Assembly: GCF_004342025.1 (NCBI RefSeq)
Contig: NZ_SLWN01000011.1
Location: 124,001-188,000, forward strand
Direction: 5' to 3'
Source of the DNA: Kribbella steppae
Lineage (GTDB): Bacteria; Actinomycetota; Actinomycetes; Propionibacteriales; Kribbellaceae
DNA length: 64,000 bases
Shown: piece after piece, positions 57,631 to 64,000 of the stretch
Numbering within the stretch: position 1 is the stretch's first letter
Layout of the letters: every line of letters begins with the position of its first letter
The notes under the pieces: model-generated
What the model was told of the DNA's origin: nothing
What the model saw: the letters and a program-made list of their open reading frames with translations, nothing else
The model's database searches: none
Position numbers and translations under genes: made by a program

Positions 57631-58725
57631 CTAAGAGTTCTCGACGGTGATCCAGGCGCTGTCCGCGGCGGCCGACCGCAGTACGGCGTCGACCAGCCGG
57701 GCGGACCGCGCACCGGCGGCGAAATCGGGTAGGCCGTCCGGGCGGTCACCAAGTACGGCGGCATAGCTGTCGGCAACGAAACTGTCGAAGGCGTCCTGGT
57801 ACCCCTGCGCGTGCCCCGCCGGCAGCCGGTTCACTCGCGCGGCGGGCGGGCTCAGCGTGTCGGGATCGCGCGTCAGCAGCTGCGAAGCGGTACGGCGGCC
57901 GACCCACAACCGCTCCGGGTCCTCCTGGTCGAAGCCGAAACTCGACTCCGTCCCGGACACCTCCAGGTACAACCGGTTCTTCCGGCCGGCCGCGACCTGG
58001 CTGACCACGATCGTGCCGACGACCCCGGCCTCGGTCCGGAACTGCGCCGTCGCCAGATCCTCGGTCCGGACCGCAACCCCGCCGCGTTCCGACCGAACAG
58101 TCCGCAGCTGTGCGCTGATGGCCTGAATCCGGTCGCCGGTGACGAACTCGGTGAGGTCGCACCAATGGGACCCGATGTCGGCGAACGTCCGGGACGGACC
58201 ACCGGCCTCGTCGTCCACGCGCCAATTCTGATCGTCCTCGCCGGCCAGCCAGTCCTGCAGGTACGACCCGTGCAGGCTGGTGATCACACCGGCTTCGCCC
58301 TCGGCGATCCGGGTCCGGAGCTCGCGGACCATCGGGTGGTAGCGGTAGACGAACGGCACGGTGCCGACTCGCTCGGCCTCGAGGGCGGCGGCGTGCAACC
58401 CGGCCGCGTCCAGCACAGCGGTGGCGAGCGGCTTCTCACAGACGACGTGCTTGCCGGCTTCCAGTGCCTTCAACGTCACCGGGAGGTGGGTGTTGTTCGG
58501 CGTACAGACGTGGACCACATCGATGTCGGCGGCAAGCAGTTCGTCGAGGTCGGCGAAGCCGCGCTCGGCTCCGGTCGCCTCCGCGGCAGCTTCGGCCCGT
58601 GCTGGTGTCGATCCGACCGCGCCGACGACCCGGGCGCCCGCAACGAGCGCGGACCTGCCGTGGACACGGCCCATGAAGCCGCCGCCGACGATCCCGACCC
58701 GGAGCTTGCGCGCACTGGTGGACAC
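57631..58725 (-). CDS. Gfo/Idh/MocA-family dehydrogenase
   Basis: The product has 364 residues from GTG 58725, beginning VSTSARKLRVGIVGGGFMGR with the dinucleotide fold. The catalytic EKP motif is CEKPLATAV (about 97) and the substrate-site His/Asp lie in ADIGSHWCDLTEF (about 172). The remaining C-terminal part is the open sheet domain. Family enzymes oxidise inositols, sugars or related polyols with NAD(P). A TTGACA -35 box lies 33-38 bp upstream (58758-58763, minus strand), inside a dyad shared with the divergent ROK gene. It is the first gene of a two-gene unit with the isomerase. Confidence 0.92.
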   Translation of the reverse strand: MSTSARKLRVGIVGGGFMGRVHGRSALVAGARVVGAVGSTPARAEAAAEATGAERGFADLDELLAADIDVVHVCTPNNTHLPVTLKALEAGKHVVCEKPLATAVLDAAGLHAAALEAERVGTVPFVYRYHPMVRELRTRIAEGEAGVITSLHGSYLQDWLAGEDDQNWRVDDEAGGPSRTFADIGSHWCDLTEFVTGDRIQAISAQLRTVRSERGGVAVRTEDLATAQFRTEAGVVGTIVVSQVAAGRKNRLYLEVSGTESSFGFDQEDPERLWVGRRTASQLLTRDPDTLSPPAARVNRLPAGHAQGYQDAFDSFVADSYAAVLGDRPDGLPDFAAGARSARLVDAVLRSAAADSAWITVENS

Positions 58726-58745
58726 GCTGAAGGACGCTATGTGAC

Positions 58746-58771
58746 ACTTTTGAACCCTGTCAAGCAAAAGT
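58746..58771. promoter_or_regulatory. ACTTTTG-N12-CAAAAGT dyad, candidate ROK operator
   Basis: Perfect 7 bp arms at 58746-58752 and 58765-58771 flank a 12 bp spacer. The minus-strand -35 TTGACA of the dehydrogenase unit overlaps the spacer. A ROK repressor bound here would block the dehydrogenase-isomerase promoter and could act on its own gene. Confidence 0.5.
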
Positions 58772-58799
58772 CCAGCGCCCCTCTGACGGAAGTCCGGCC

Positions 58800-59930
58800 A
58801 TGAGTGATCTCGGTACTGCGGGAACCGGTGCGGTGCTGCGATTGCTGCTGGACGGACAGCCGCGGACACGGGCCGAACTCATCGACCTCAGCGGCCTGGC
58901 CCGGTCCACTGTGACCGGGCGGATCGAGGAGTTGGTCGCGGCCGGTCTCGTCGTACCGTCGGGTGAGGCGGCGTCGACCGGCGGGCGGCCGCCGGCGCGG
59001 TTCCGGTTCAACCCGACTGCGCGACTGATCCTGGCCGCGGACGTCGGCGCGACCCACCTGTCCGTCGCGCTCACCAACCTGACCGGCGACATCCTCGATC
59101 GGTCCACGATGCCCCTGAACATCGCGGAAGGGCCGGAGGCGGTTCTGAGTGCGGTCGTGCGGGCCGGACGTGCGTTGCTCCGATCAGCCCGGCGATCCGT
59201 CGAAGATCTGGCGGGTACGGGCGTCGGACTGCCGGGCCCCGTCGAGCACAGCACCGGCCGGCCGAACCATCCGCCGATCATGCCGGGATGGGACTCGTAC
59301 GACGTGGTCGAACGACTGAGCCGTGAACTCGCCGGACCGGTGCTGGTCGACAACGACGTGAACATCATGGCGCTCGGCGAGCACGCGACCGAGTACGCCG
59401 ACGTCGAGCACCTGCTGTTCGTGAAGGTCGCGACCGGAATCGGTGCGGGCGTGATCAGCGGTGGCCGGCTGCATCGAGGAGCCCAAGGTGCGGCCGGCGA
59501 CATCGGCCACATCCAGGCGCCGGGCCACACGGAACGCTGCCGTTGCGGCAATATCGGCTGTCTCGAGGCGGTCGCGTCGGCGGCGGCGATCGCGGCGCAC
59601 CTGGAGAACGCGACGACCAGTCGGGACATCGTCGAGTTGGTGCGCGCCGGGAACACGATCGCGACGCAAGCGGTTCGCCAAGCCGGCCGAGAGATCGGCA
59701 CCGTCCTGGCGGCCTGCGTCAGCCTGCTCAACCCGTCGGTGATCGTCGTCGGCGGCTCACTGTCCCAAGCCGGCGACAGTCTGCTGGCCGGGATCCGGGA
59801 AGCGATCTATGCCAGATCGTTGCCCCTGGCCACCACCGACCTGCGCGTCGTGACCGCCCGATCAGGCCAGGACGCCGCCCTCCGCGGCGCCGCGACACTC
59901 GTCCTTCAGCACCAACTGACGGCCAACTGA
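58800..59930 (+). CDS. ROK-family transcriptional regulator
   Basis: The 376-residue protein has an N-terminal winged helix (about 10-55, AELIDLSGLARSTVTGRIEEL) and a ROK domain. The ROK domain has AADVGATHLSVALTNLTGD (ATP-like fold start), VGLPGPVEHSTG, LVDNDVNIMALGEH (about 181), GAAGDIGHIQAPGHTE and the zinc motif RCRCGNIGCLEA (about 243). It is divergent from the dehydrogenase-isomerase unit. The likely ligand is a sugar or polyol handled by those enzymes. The frame of an antibiotic-kinase remnant runs against its 3' end. Confidence 0.9.
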   Translation: MSDLGTAGTGAVLRLLLDGQPRTRAELIDLSGLARSTVTGRIEELVAAGLVVPSGEAASTGGRPPARFRFNPTARLILAADVGATHLSVALTNLTGDILDRSTMPLNIAEGPEAVLSAVVRAGRALLRSARRSVEDLAGTGVGLPGPVEHSTGRPNHPPIMPGWDSYDVVERLSRELAGPVLVDNDVNIMALGEHATEYADVEHLLFVKVATGIGAGVISGGRLHRGAQGAAGDIGHIQAPGHTERCRCGNIGCLEAVASAAAIAAHLENATTSRDIVELVRAGNTIATQAVRQAGREIGTVLAACVSLLNPSVIVVGGSLSQAGDSLLAGIREAIYARSLPLATTDLRVVTARSGQDAALRGAATLVLQHQLTAN

Positions 59931-60003
59931 TCCACCAGCGCGATGATCCGGTCGAGATACGGCCCACCGCGTGCCCGTCCGAACCCATGGCGCCGACCGT
60001 GGG

Positions 60004-60183
60004 TCCGGAGGCGCGCCGGACCGGCACGACCACGCCGACCTGGCCATGCGCGACGTCGCCGTCGCGCGTACATCCCCAGCGCGTCAGCAAGTCCTCGACG
60101 ATCGTGGGCAGCTCGGCCAGCCAGGACGCGCCGGCCTCGCCCTCGCGGTCGATCGTGGACCGGGCGAAGGCATCCGGGATCAC
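60004..60183 (-). pseudogene. N-terminal remnant of an APH(6)/hydroxyurea-type antibiotic kinase
   Basis: A GTG at 60183 overlaps the gpsA stop (GTGA) and opens about 60 codons that resemble the start of streptomycin 6-phosphotransferase-like proteins: IPDAFARSTIDREGEAGASW, then LAELPTIVEDLLTRWG and GQVGVVVPVRRASG. After that the similarity stops, and the frame runs on as unlike sequence into the antisense of the ROK gene. In another frame a short helix-like YLDRIIALVDQLAVS precedes a stop at 59906-59908, perhaps a second remnant. The kinase core, with its catalytic loop and DFG-like site, is missing. It is probably a deleted resistance-type kinase gene coupled to gpsA. Confidence 0.6.
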
Positions 60184-61184
60184 CCCCAGCGCTCCGACTT
60201 CGCCGACCGGGAGACCAGGCTGAACAACATGTCCTTGGGTGTCATCTCGCCGGCCACGACCTTGGTCACGTGTTCGGCGATCGGCATCTCGACGTCGTGG
60301 TGGTGGGCGAGTTCGGAGATGGACGCGCAGGACTTGACGCCTTCGGCGACCTGCCGGGTGGCGCCGGCGATCTCGGCGACGGTCAGGCCCTGGCCGAGTT
60401 TCTCGCCGAAGGTCCGGTTGCGCGACAACGGTGACGAGCAGGTCGCGACCAGGTCGCCCAGACCGGCCAGACCGGAGAACGTGTGTTCCTGTGCGCCGAG
60501 CGCCGTACCGAGCCGGGCGGTTTCGACCAGGCCGCGGGTGATCACGGACGCGCGGGCGTTGTCGCCGAAGCCGAGGCCGACAGCCATCCCGACAGCCAGG
60601 GCGATCACGTTCTTGGTCGCGCCGCCGAGCTCGCAGCCGATCACGTCGTTGTTCGTGTACGGGCGGAACGTCTGCGAGTGGCACAACTTCTGCAACCGGG
60701 TCGCGGTCCCCTCGTCGGCACACGCGACCACCGACGCGGCCGGCTGCCCTTCGGCGATCTCGCGGGCCAGGTTCGGACCCGACACGACCGCGATCCGCTC
60801 CGGGCCGGCGCCGGTGAGCTCGGCGATCACCTCGCTCATCCGCTTCGTCGTACCGACCTCGACGCCCTTCATCAGGCTCACCAGGGGTACGGCGTTGGGC
60901 AGCACACCGGCCCAGTCCGTCAGGTTCTCCCGCAGCGACTGACTGGGCACGGCCAATACGATGGCTTCCGCGCCGTCGGCGGCCGCGGCCGGGTCGTGGG
61001 TCGCGGTGATCGTGTCCGGGAGGCGCAGCCCGGGCAGGTAATCGGGGTTCTCGTGCCGGGTGTTGATCGCCTCGCAGAGCGATTCACGCCGGCCCCAAAT
61101 GGACACCTGGTTGCCCGCATTCGCCAGCACCGTGGCGAACGCCGTACCCCAGGATCCGGCCCCGAACACCGCGACCTTCGTCAT
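60180..61184 (-). CDS. gpsA: NAD(P)H-dependent glycerol-3-phosphate dehydrogenase
   Basis: GpsA reduces dihydroxyacetone phosphate to sn-glycerol 3-phosphate for phospholipids. The 334-residue protein has VAVFGAGSWGTAFATVLA (about 4-21), VLAVPSQSLRENL (about 76), VVSGPNLAREIAEGQPAA (about 138), catalytic Lys in ELGGATKNVIALAVGMAVG (about 190) and GLAGLGDLVATCSSPLSRN (about 235). The ATG overlaps the plsC stop, giving a plsC-gpsA phospholipid unit, as in other actinobacteria. Confidence 0.97.
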   Translation of the reverse strand: MTKVAVFGAGSWGTAFATVLANAGNQVSIWGRRESLCEAINTRHENPDYLPGLRLPDTITATHDPAAAADGAEAIVLAVPSQSLRENLTDWAGVLPNAVPLVSLMKGVEVGTTKRMSEVIAELTGAGPERIAVVSGPNLAREIAEGQPAASVVACADEGTATRLQKLCHSQTFRPYTNNDVIGCELGGATKNVIALAVGMAVGLGFGDNARASVITRGLVETARLGTALGAQEHTFSGLAGLGDLVATCSSPLSRNRTFGEKLGQGLTVAEIAGATRQVAEGVKSCASISELAHHHDVEMPIAEHVTKVVAGEMTPKDMLFSLVSRSAKSERWG

Positions 61185-61981
61185 GCCTTCTCCTCACCGT
61201 TGGACCGGTCCTTGCGCAGATCGAAGAGTTCCTTGGGCGGGGTCTCGCCGCGCAGCTCGCCGAGCGTCTCGGCGACCGCGTGCATGATCACCTCGGTTGC
61301 CTCGTGCAACAGCTCGTTCGTGATCGGCCGGCCCGCGAACGCGCTCAGGTCGACCGGCGCCCCGGCCCGCACCAGGATCCGCTTGCGCGGCAGCAGCCGG
61401 ATCCGGACCTTGCCGGTGTACGACTCGATGACCTCCTGCGCGCCCCAGTTGGCGAGCGGGATCACCGGGCATCCGGTCATCAGCGCGACCCGCGCCGCAC
61501 CGGTCTTGCCGGTCATCGGCCACATGTCCGGATCGCGCGTGATCGTGCCTTCCGGATAGACGCCGACGCACTCACCCCGCTCGACCGCGGCGACCGCGTC
61601 CCGGAACGCGTCGGCGGCCTGGCTGGACTCCCGGTAGACCGGGATCTGCCCGGCGCTGGAGATGATCCGGCCGATCACCGGAATCTTGAAGACCGACGCC
61701 TTGCCCAGGAACCGCGGGATCCGCCGGCACTCCCAGATGTAGAACCCGAGCACCAGCGGGTCGAAATGCGAGATGTGATTCGGCGCGAACACCACGCCGC
61801 CGGACCGCGGCATGTTCTCCCGGCCGGTGAACTCCGGCTTGGTGAAGGTCAGCATGAACGGTTTGACGAGTGCGACCACCAGGCCGAACCAGAAGCCCCG
61901 GCGCGGCCGGGGGTCTGGCCTGTCACCGCGCGGGCCGCCGTTCACTGATGCCTCCTGGTGCTCGTCACTGCCATCCGTCAT
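61181..61981 (-). CDS. plsC: 1-acylglycerol-3-phosphate acyltransferase (PlsC family)
   Basis: The product has 266 residues with acyltransferase motif NHISHFDPL (HX4D, about 69), GQIPVYRESSQAADAF (about 111), VYPEGTITRDP (about 140) and VIPLANWGAQEVI (about 170). A membrane-associated hydrophobic stretch lies near residues 30-47 (FWFGLVVALVKPFM). It acylates lysophosphatidic acid, using the product line of GpsA. It is divergent from cofC by 16 bp. Confidence 0.94.
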   Translation of the reverse strand: MTDGSDEHQEASVNGGPRGDRPDPRPRRGFWFGLVVALVKPFMLTFTKPEFTGRENMPRSGGVVFAPNHISHFDPLVLGFYIWECRRIPRFLGKASVFKIPVIGRIISSAGQIPVYRESSQAADAFRDAVAAVERGECVGVYPEGTITRDPDMWPMTGKTGAARVALMTGCPVIPLANWGAQEVIESYTGKVRIRLLPRKRILVRAGAPVDLSAFAGRPITNELLHEATEVIMHAVAETLGELRGETPPKELFDLRKDRSNGEEKA

Positions 61982-61997
61982 GGGAGAATCCTGCCTG

Positions 61998-62669
61998 ATG
62001 GCAGACCTACAGGTCGCTCCCTGGACCCTGGCGATCCCGGTGAAGCGTACGGCGATCGCGAAGAGCCGGCTCGCTGCGGCCTACCCGCAGCACCGTCCGG
62101 AGCTGGCCCGATCCTTCGCTGTCGACACTACTGCGGCCGCATTGGCCTCTCCCCTGGTCCGCGCCGTCCTGGTCGTCACCGACGATCCGGTCGTCGCCGC
62201 GGACGTCACCGCGGTGGGTGCACGGGTGGTGCCGGACCTCCCGGCCACGGGCCTCAACGAAGCCCTGCTGCATGGTGCCACTGTCGCCGCTGCCGAGTTC
62301 CCGGACCACGGAGTCGTTGCCCTCTCCGCAGATCTCCCGGCCCTACGGCCGGCCGAGCTGACCGCCGTACTGGCTGCCTGTGTAGCACCGCGGTCCTTCG
62401 TGATCGACCTTCCCGGGACCGGTACGACGTTGCTCGCGGCGGCTCCCGGGGTTGCACTCGATCCACGGTTCGGCGTGGGTTCCGCACTAGCCCACCAAGC
62501 CTCGGGCGCGGTCCCGATCGAGCTTTCCGGCATCGAGTCGGTACGACGTGATGTCGACACGGCGGCCGATCTGGCCCACGCCGTACAACTCGGAGTGGGT
62601 CCGGCGACGGCCGACGTGATGTCGCTGGTGCTCGGTGCCGCGACCGGGACCGAGGGTCTAGCCTGCTGA
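61998..62669 (+). CDS. cofC: 2-phospho-L-lactate/phosphoenolpyruvate guanylyltransferase
   Basis: CofC (FbiD) activates 2-phospholactate or phosphoenolpyruvate with GTP for coenzyme F420 synthesis. The product has 223 residues from ATG 61998; the frame further upstream overlaps plsC. Nucleotidyltransferase features are WTLAIPVKRTAIAKSRLA (about 10-27), VVTDDPVVAADVTAVG (about 60), the DLPATGLNEALLHGA loop (about 82) and VVALSADLPALRPAEL (about 105, metal Asp). Its place beside plsC-gpsA is the common actinobacterial one. It supports F420-dependent enzymes in this organism. Confidence 0.9.
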   Translation: MADLQVAPWTLAIPVKRTAIAKSRLAAAYPQHRPELARSFAVDTTAAALASPLVRAVLVVTDDPVVAADVTAVGARVVPDLPATGLNEALLHGATVAAAEFPDHGVVALSADLPALRPAELTAVLAACVAPRSFVIDLPGTGTTLLAAAPGVALDPRFGVGSALAHQASGAVPIELSGIESVRRDVDTAADLAHAVQLGVGPATADVMSLVLGAATGTEGLAC

Positions 62670-62670
62670 T

Positions 62671-62877
62671 ATGCAAGGAACCGTGAGCCGCTACGACACC
62701 GAGACCTTCTCCGGCGCGGTACTGACCGACCGAGGTGTCGAACTGCCTTTCACCGTGCACGCCGTCGCCAACACCCCGGTCCGCCATCTGCGCGTCGGGC
62801 AGCGGGTCCGGCTGCAAACCACCGGCTCCGGGGCGAATCTGGCCATCACCAAGGTGGACTTCATCACCGAGCTCTGA
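62671..62877 (+). CDS. Small OB-fold, cold-shock-like protein
   Basis: The 68-residue protein starts one base after the cofC stop. The sequence MQGTVSRYDTETFSGAVLTD...VELPFTVHAVANTP...LRVGQRVRLQTTG has the strand spacing of a cold-shock/OB fold. However, it lacks the aromatic RNP1 (KGFGFI) and RNP2 (VFVH) motifs, so nucleic-acid binding of the CspA kind is doubtful. It is co-transcribed with cofC, which is the only clue to function. A strong hairpin follows. Confidence 0.72.
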   Translation: MQGTVSRYDTETFSGAVLTDRGVELPFTVHAVANTPVRHLRVGQRVRLQTTGSGANLAITKVDFITEL

Positions 62878-62902
62878 CAGTTGCCCGCAGCACCCTGACA
62901 CG

Positions 62903-62944
62903 GCGAAGGCCGGTCATCCCTGGAGTGGGGTGACCGGCCTTCGC
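62903..62944. terminator. Hairpin between the cofC unit and hup
   Basis: GCGAAGGCCGGTCA and TGACCGGCCTTCGC form a perfect 14 bp stem around a 14-base loop, 25 bp after the OB-fold gene stop and 28 bp from the convergent hup stop. There is no U-run. It probably serves both converging units. Confidence 0.75.
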
Positions 62945-62972
62945 TGATGTTGCGGTGCTGCAGTGCTGAAGG

Positions 62973-63545
62973 TCAGCGAGAAGCTGCGCGCTTCGCCGGA
63001 GCCTTCTTGGCGGGGGCCTTCTTGGCCGGCGCCTTCTTGGCGACGGTCGCCTTCTTGGCCGGTGCCTTCTTGGCAACGGTCTTGGCCGGGGCCTTCTTGG
63101 CCGGTGCCTTCTTGGCAACGGTCTTGGCCGGGGCCTTCTTGGCCGGAGCCTTCTTGGCAACGGTCTTGGTCGCCGCGGCCTTGGCCGGAGCGGCCTTCTT
63201 CGCCGGAGCGGCCGCCTTGGTGGCGGTCGCGGCCGGCTTCGGCACGACGAGCTTCGGCAGCTTCTTCGCACCGGAGACAACGGCCTTCAGCTCCGCACCC
63301 GCGCGGAACTTCGGAACCACGGTCTTCTTGGCACGCTTGGTCTCACCGGTCCGCGGGTTGCGCACGATGCGCGCGCCACGCTCGATTGCCTCGAAGGCAC
63401 CGAAACCGGTGATGGCGACCTTGCCACCCTTCTTGGTCAGCTCGCGCTCCACGGTGTCGATCACCGATTCCAAAGCGTGCTGGGCCTGGCGGCGGTTTCC
63501 GTCGAAGTGCACTGCGAGCGCTTCGACCAACTGGCTCTTGTTCAC
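62973..63545 (-). CDS. hup: HU-family nucleoid protein with Lys/Ala-rich tail (HupB type)
   Basis: The 190-residue protein starts at GTG 63545 behind GGAGG. Residues 1-90 are a full HU domain (MNKSQLVEALAVHFDGN...GFGAFEAIERGARIVRNPRTGE). Residues about 105-190 are a histone H1-like tail of PAKKAPAKTVAKKA repeats, as in mycobacterial HupB and Streptomyces HupS, which bind and compact DNA and may be modified on Lys. At DNA level the tail is a near-perfect 45 bp repeat (about 63000-63170). It is upstream of the cofC/plsC region, a conserved arrangement. Confidence 0.96.
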   Translation of the reverse strand: MNKSQLVEALAVHFDGNRRQAQHALESVIDTVERELTKKGGKVAITGFGAFEAIERGARIVRNPRTGETKRAKKTVVPKFRAGAELKAVVSGAKKLPKLVVPKPAATATKAAAPAKKAAPAKAAATKTVAKKAPAKKAPAKTVAKKAPAKKAPAKTVAKKAPAKKATVAKKAPAKKAPAKKAPAKRAASR

Positions 63546-63745
63546 TGCTTCCCTCCGTGAACGTAGGCGTCGAGCACAGCGCTCGATCTCACAGGAACGT
63601 TATGGACTCAACACGCGGTTCACAAACACCAACGCGGCAATTCGGCCTTGTTTTGGGCGATTCGTGCCACAATTTGGCCCGATCCGGCCCTTCAGCGGTC
63701 CCGAATCCCCTTCTGAGCAACGAACCGGTGCCCATCCGTGACCGG

Positions 63746-63931
63746 CTAGCGGCCCTTGCCGCGCAGCATTCGCAGCCCCGATTGGGCCGTATCGAGCCCC
63801 CGGGTGATGGCCGAGTCGCCCTTCCTGGCACGCAACTCGGCCGCCACCTTGCCGAGCAGCCAGTCCAGCAACGGTACGGCGATCACCAGCACGGCCCACA
63901 TGATGAGTCGCCGACGCAGGAACAACCACAT
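63746..63931 (-). CDS. Small single-pass membrane protein
   Basis: The 61-residue protein has a strong GGAGGTGG ribosome site before ATG 63931. It begins MWLFLRRRLIMWAVLVIAVP, a basic anchor followed by one membrane helix (about 10-27), then a basic cytoplasmic segment ITRGLDTAQSGLRMLRGKGR. I do not know its function. It is probably co-transcribed with the gene whose end is at 63958. The 200 bp from here to hup contain the hup promoter region and nothing else recognisable. Confidence 0.7.
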   Translation of the reverse strand: MWLFLRRRLIMWAVLVIAVPLLDWLLGKVAAELRARKGDSAITRGLDTAQSGLRMLRGKGR

Positions 63932-63957
63932 AGCTGTCCACCTCCTTAGACGGAAGG

Positions 63958-64000
63958 CTACAACCAGCTGAGGCGCTTGAAGATCACGTACAGACCGCCG
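63958..64000 (-). CDS. C-terminal end of an unidentified gene (partial)
   Basis: On the minus strand the window edge opens with a frame reading GGLYVIFKRLSWL followed by TAG at 63958-63960, 26 bp before the start of the small membrane-protein gene. The composition suits the end of a membrane protein. With only 13 residues no family can be given, and another frame (ending later) cannot be excluded. Confidence 0.35.
   Translation of the reverse strand, partial: GGLYVIFKRLSWL

Noticed and set aside
62973..63200. Tandem DNA repeat near the hup end as a mobile or CRISPR-like element
   Set aside because: It is explained by the coding of the Lys/Ala-rich PAKKAPAKTVAKKA tail of HupB-type HU proteins.

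Overview
The window is high-GC DNA with actinobacterial features: GTG and TTG starts, GTGA/ATGA overlaps, leaderless-looking promoters, and an HU protein with a long Lys/Ala tail. F420 biosynthesis (cofC), a Tat-type sugar-binding lipoprotein and many carbohydrate regulators (ROK, DeoR, Gfo/Idh/MocA) point to a soil actinomycete of the Propionibacteriales, most likely Kribbella or a close relative. That placement is inferred from gene content and protein style, not from a search.

The backbone is a well known actinobacterial core cluster, read here from right to left on the minus strand: hup, (cofC divergent), plsC, gpsA, ddl, (DUF3515 and a stand-alone Lrp domain divergent), thiL, thiD, rpmB, a FakA/DAK2 protein, recG, rsmD, coaD, DUF177, rpmF, rnc, mutM, a small coiled-coil protein, smc and ftsY. 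Most neighbours overlap by a few bases. The cluster is cut by accessory blocks: (a) 3.7-14.9 kb between ftsY and smc, with cydABDC, a BlaI/M56 pair, an ECF sigma/anti-sigma/lipoprotein set and small enzymes; (b) 27.9-43.4 kb between rpmB and thiD, with a sugar ABC operon ending in a Gfo/Idh/MocA-aldo/keto reductase fusion, a GxGYxYP protein, a DMT-transporter remnant, a DUF222/HNH gene, a 0.73 kb noncoding tandem-repeat array, an MFS-HAD pair and a ROK regulator; (c) a small ECF42-YCII insertion at 46.1-47.7 kb; (d) 48.9-60.2 kb, with TetR, a PLP enzyme, two related MFS genes around a DeoR regulator, a DHA2 exporter, an HxlR/PPOX pair, a ROK-controlled isomerase/dehydrogenase pair and an antibiotic-kinase remnant.

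Several divergent intergenic regions carry clear dyads that look like operators: BlaI at cydA/blaI, DeoR at 52.7 kb, HxlR at 56.1 kb, ROK at 58.75 kb, and a doubled GCAACC-N4-GGTTGC site at 53.9 kb.

The least explained element is the array at 38,979-39,706. It has nine units of about 80 bp with a higher-order ABC-ABC-DDD arrangement, lies between two minus-strand genes and does not keep a reading frame. No complete new defence or biosynthetic system was recognised, and no rRNA, tRNA, CRISPR array or complete insertion sequence was seen.
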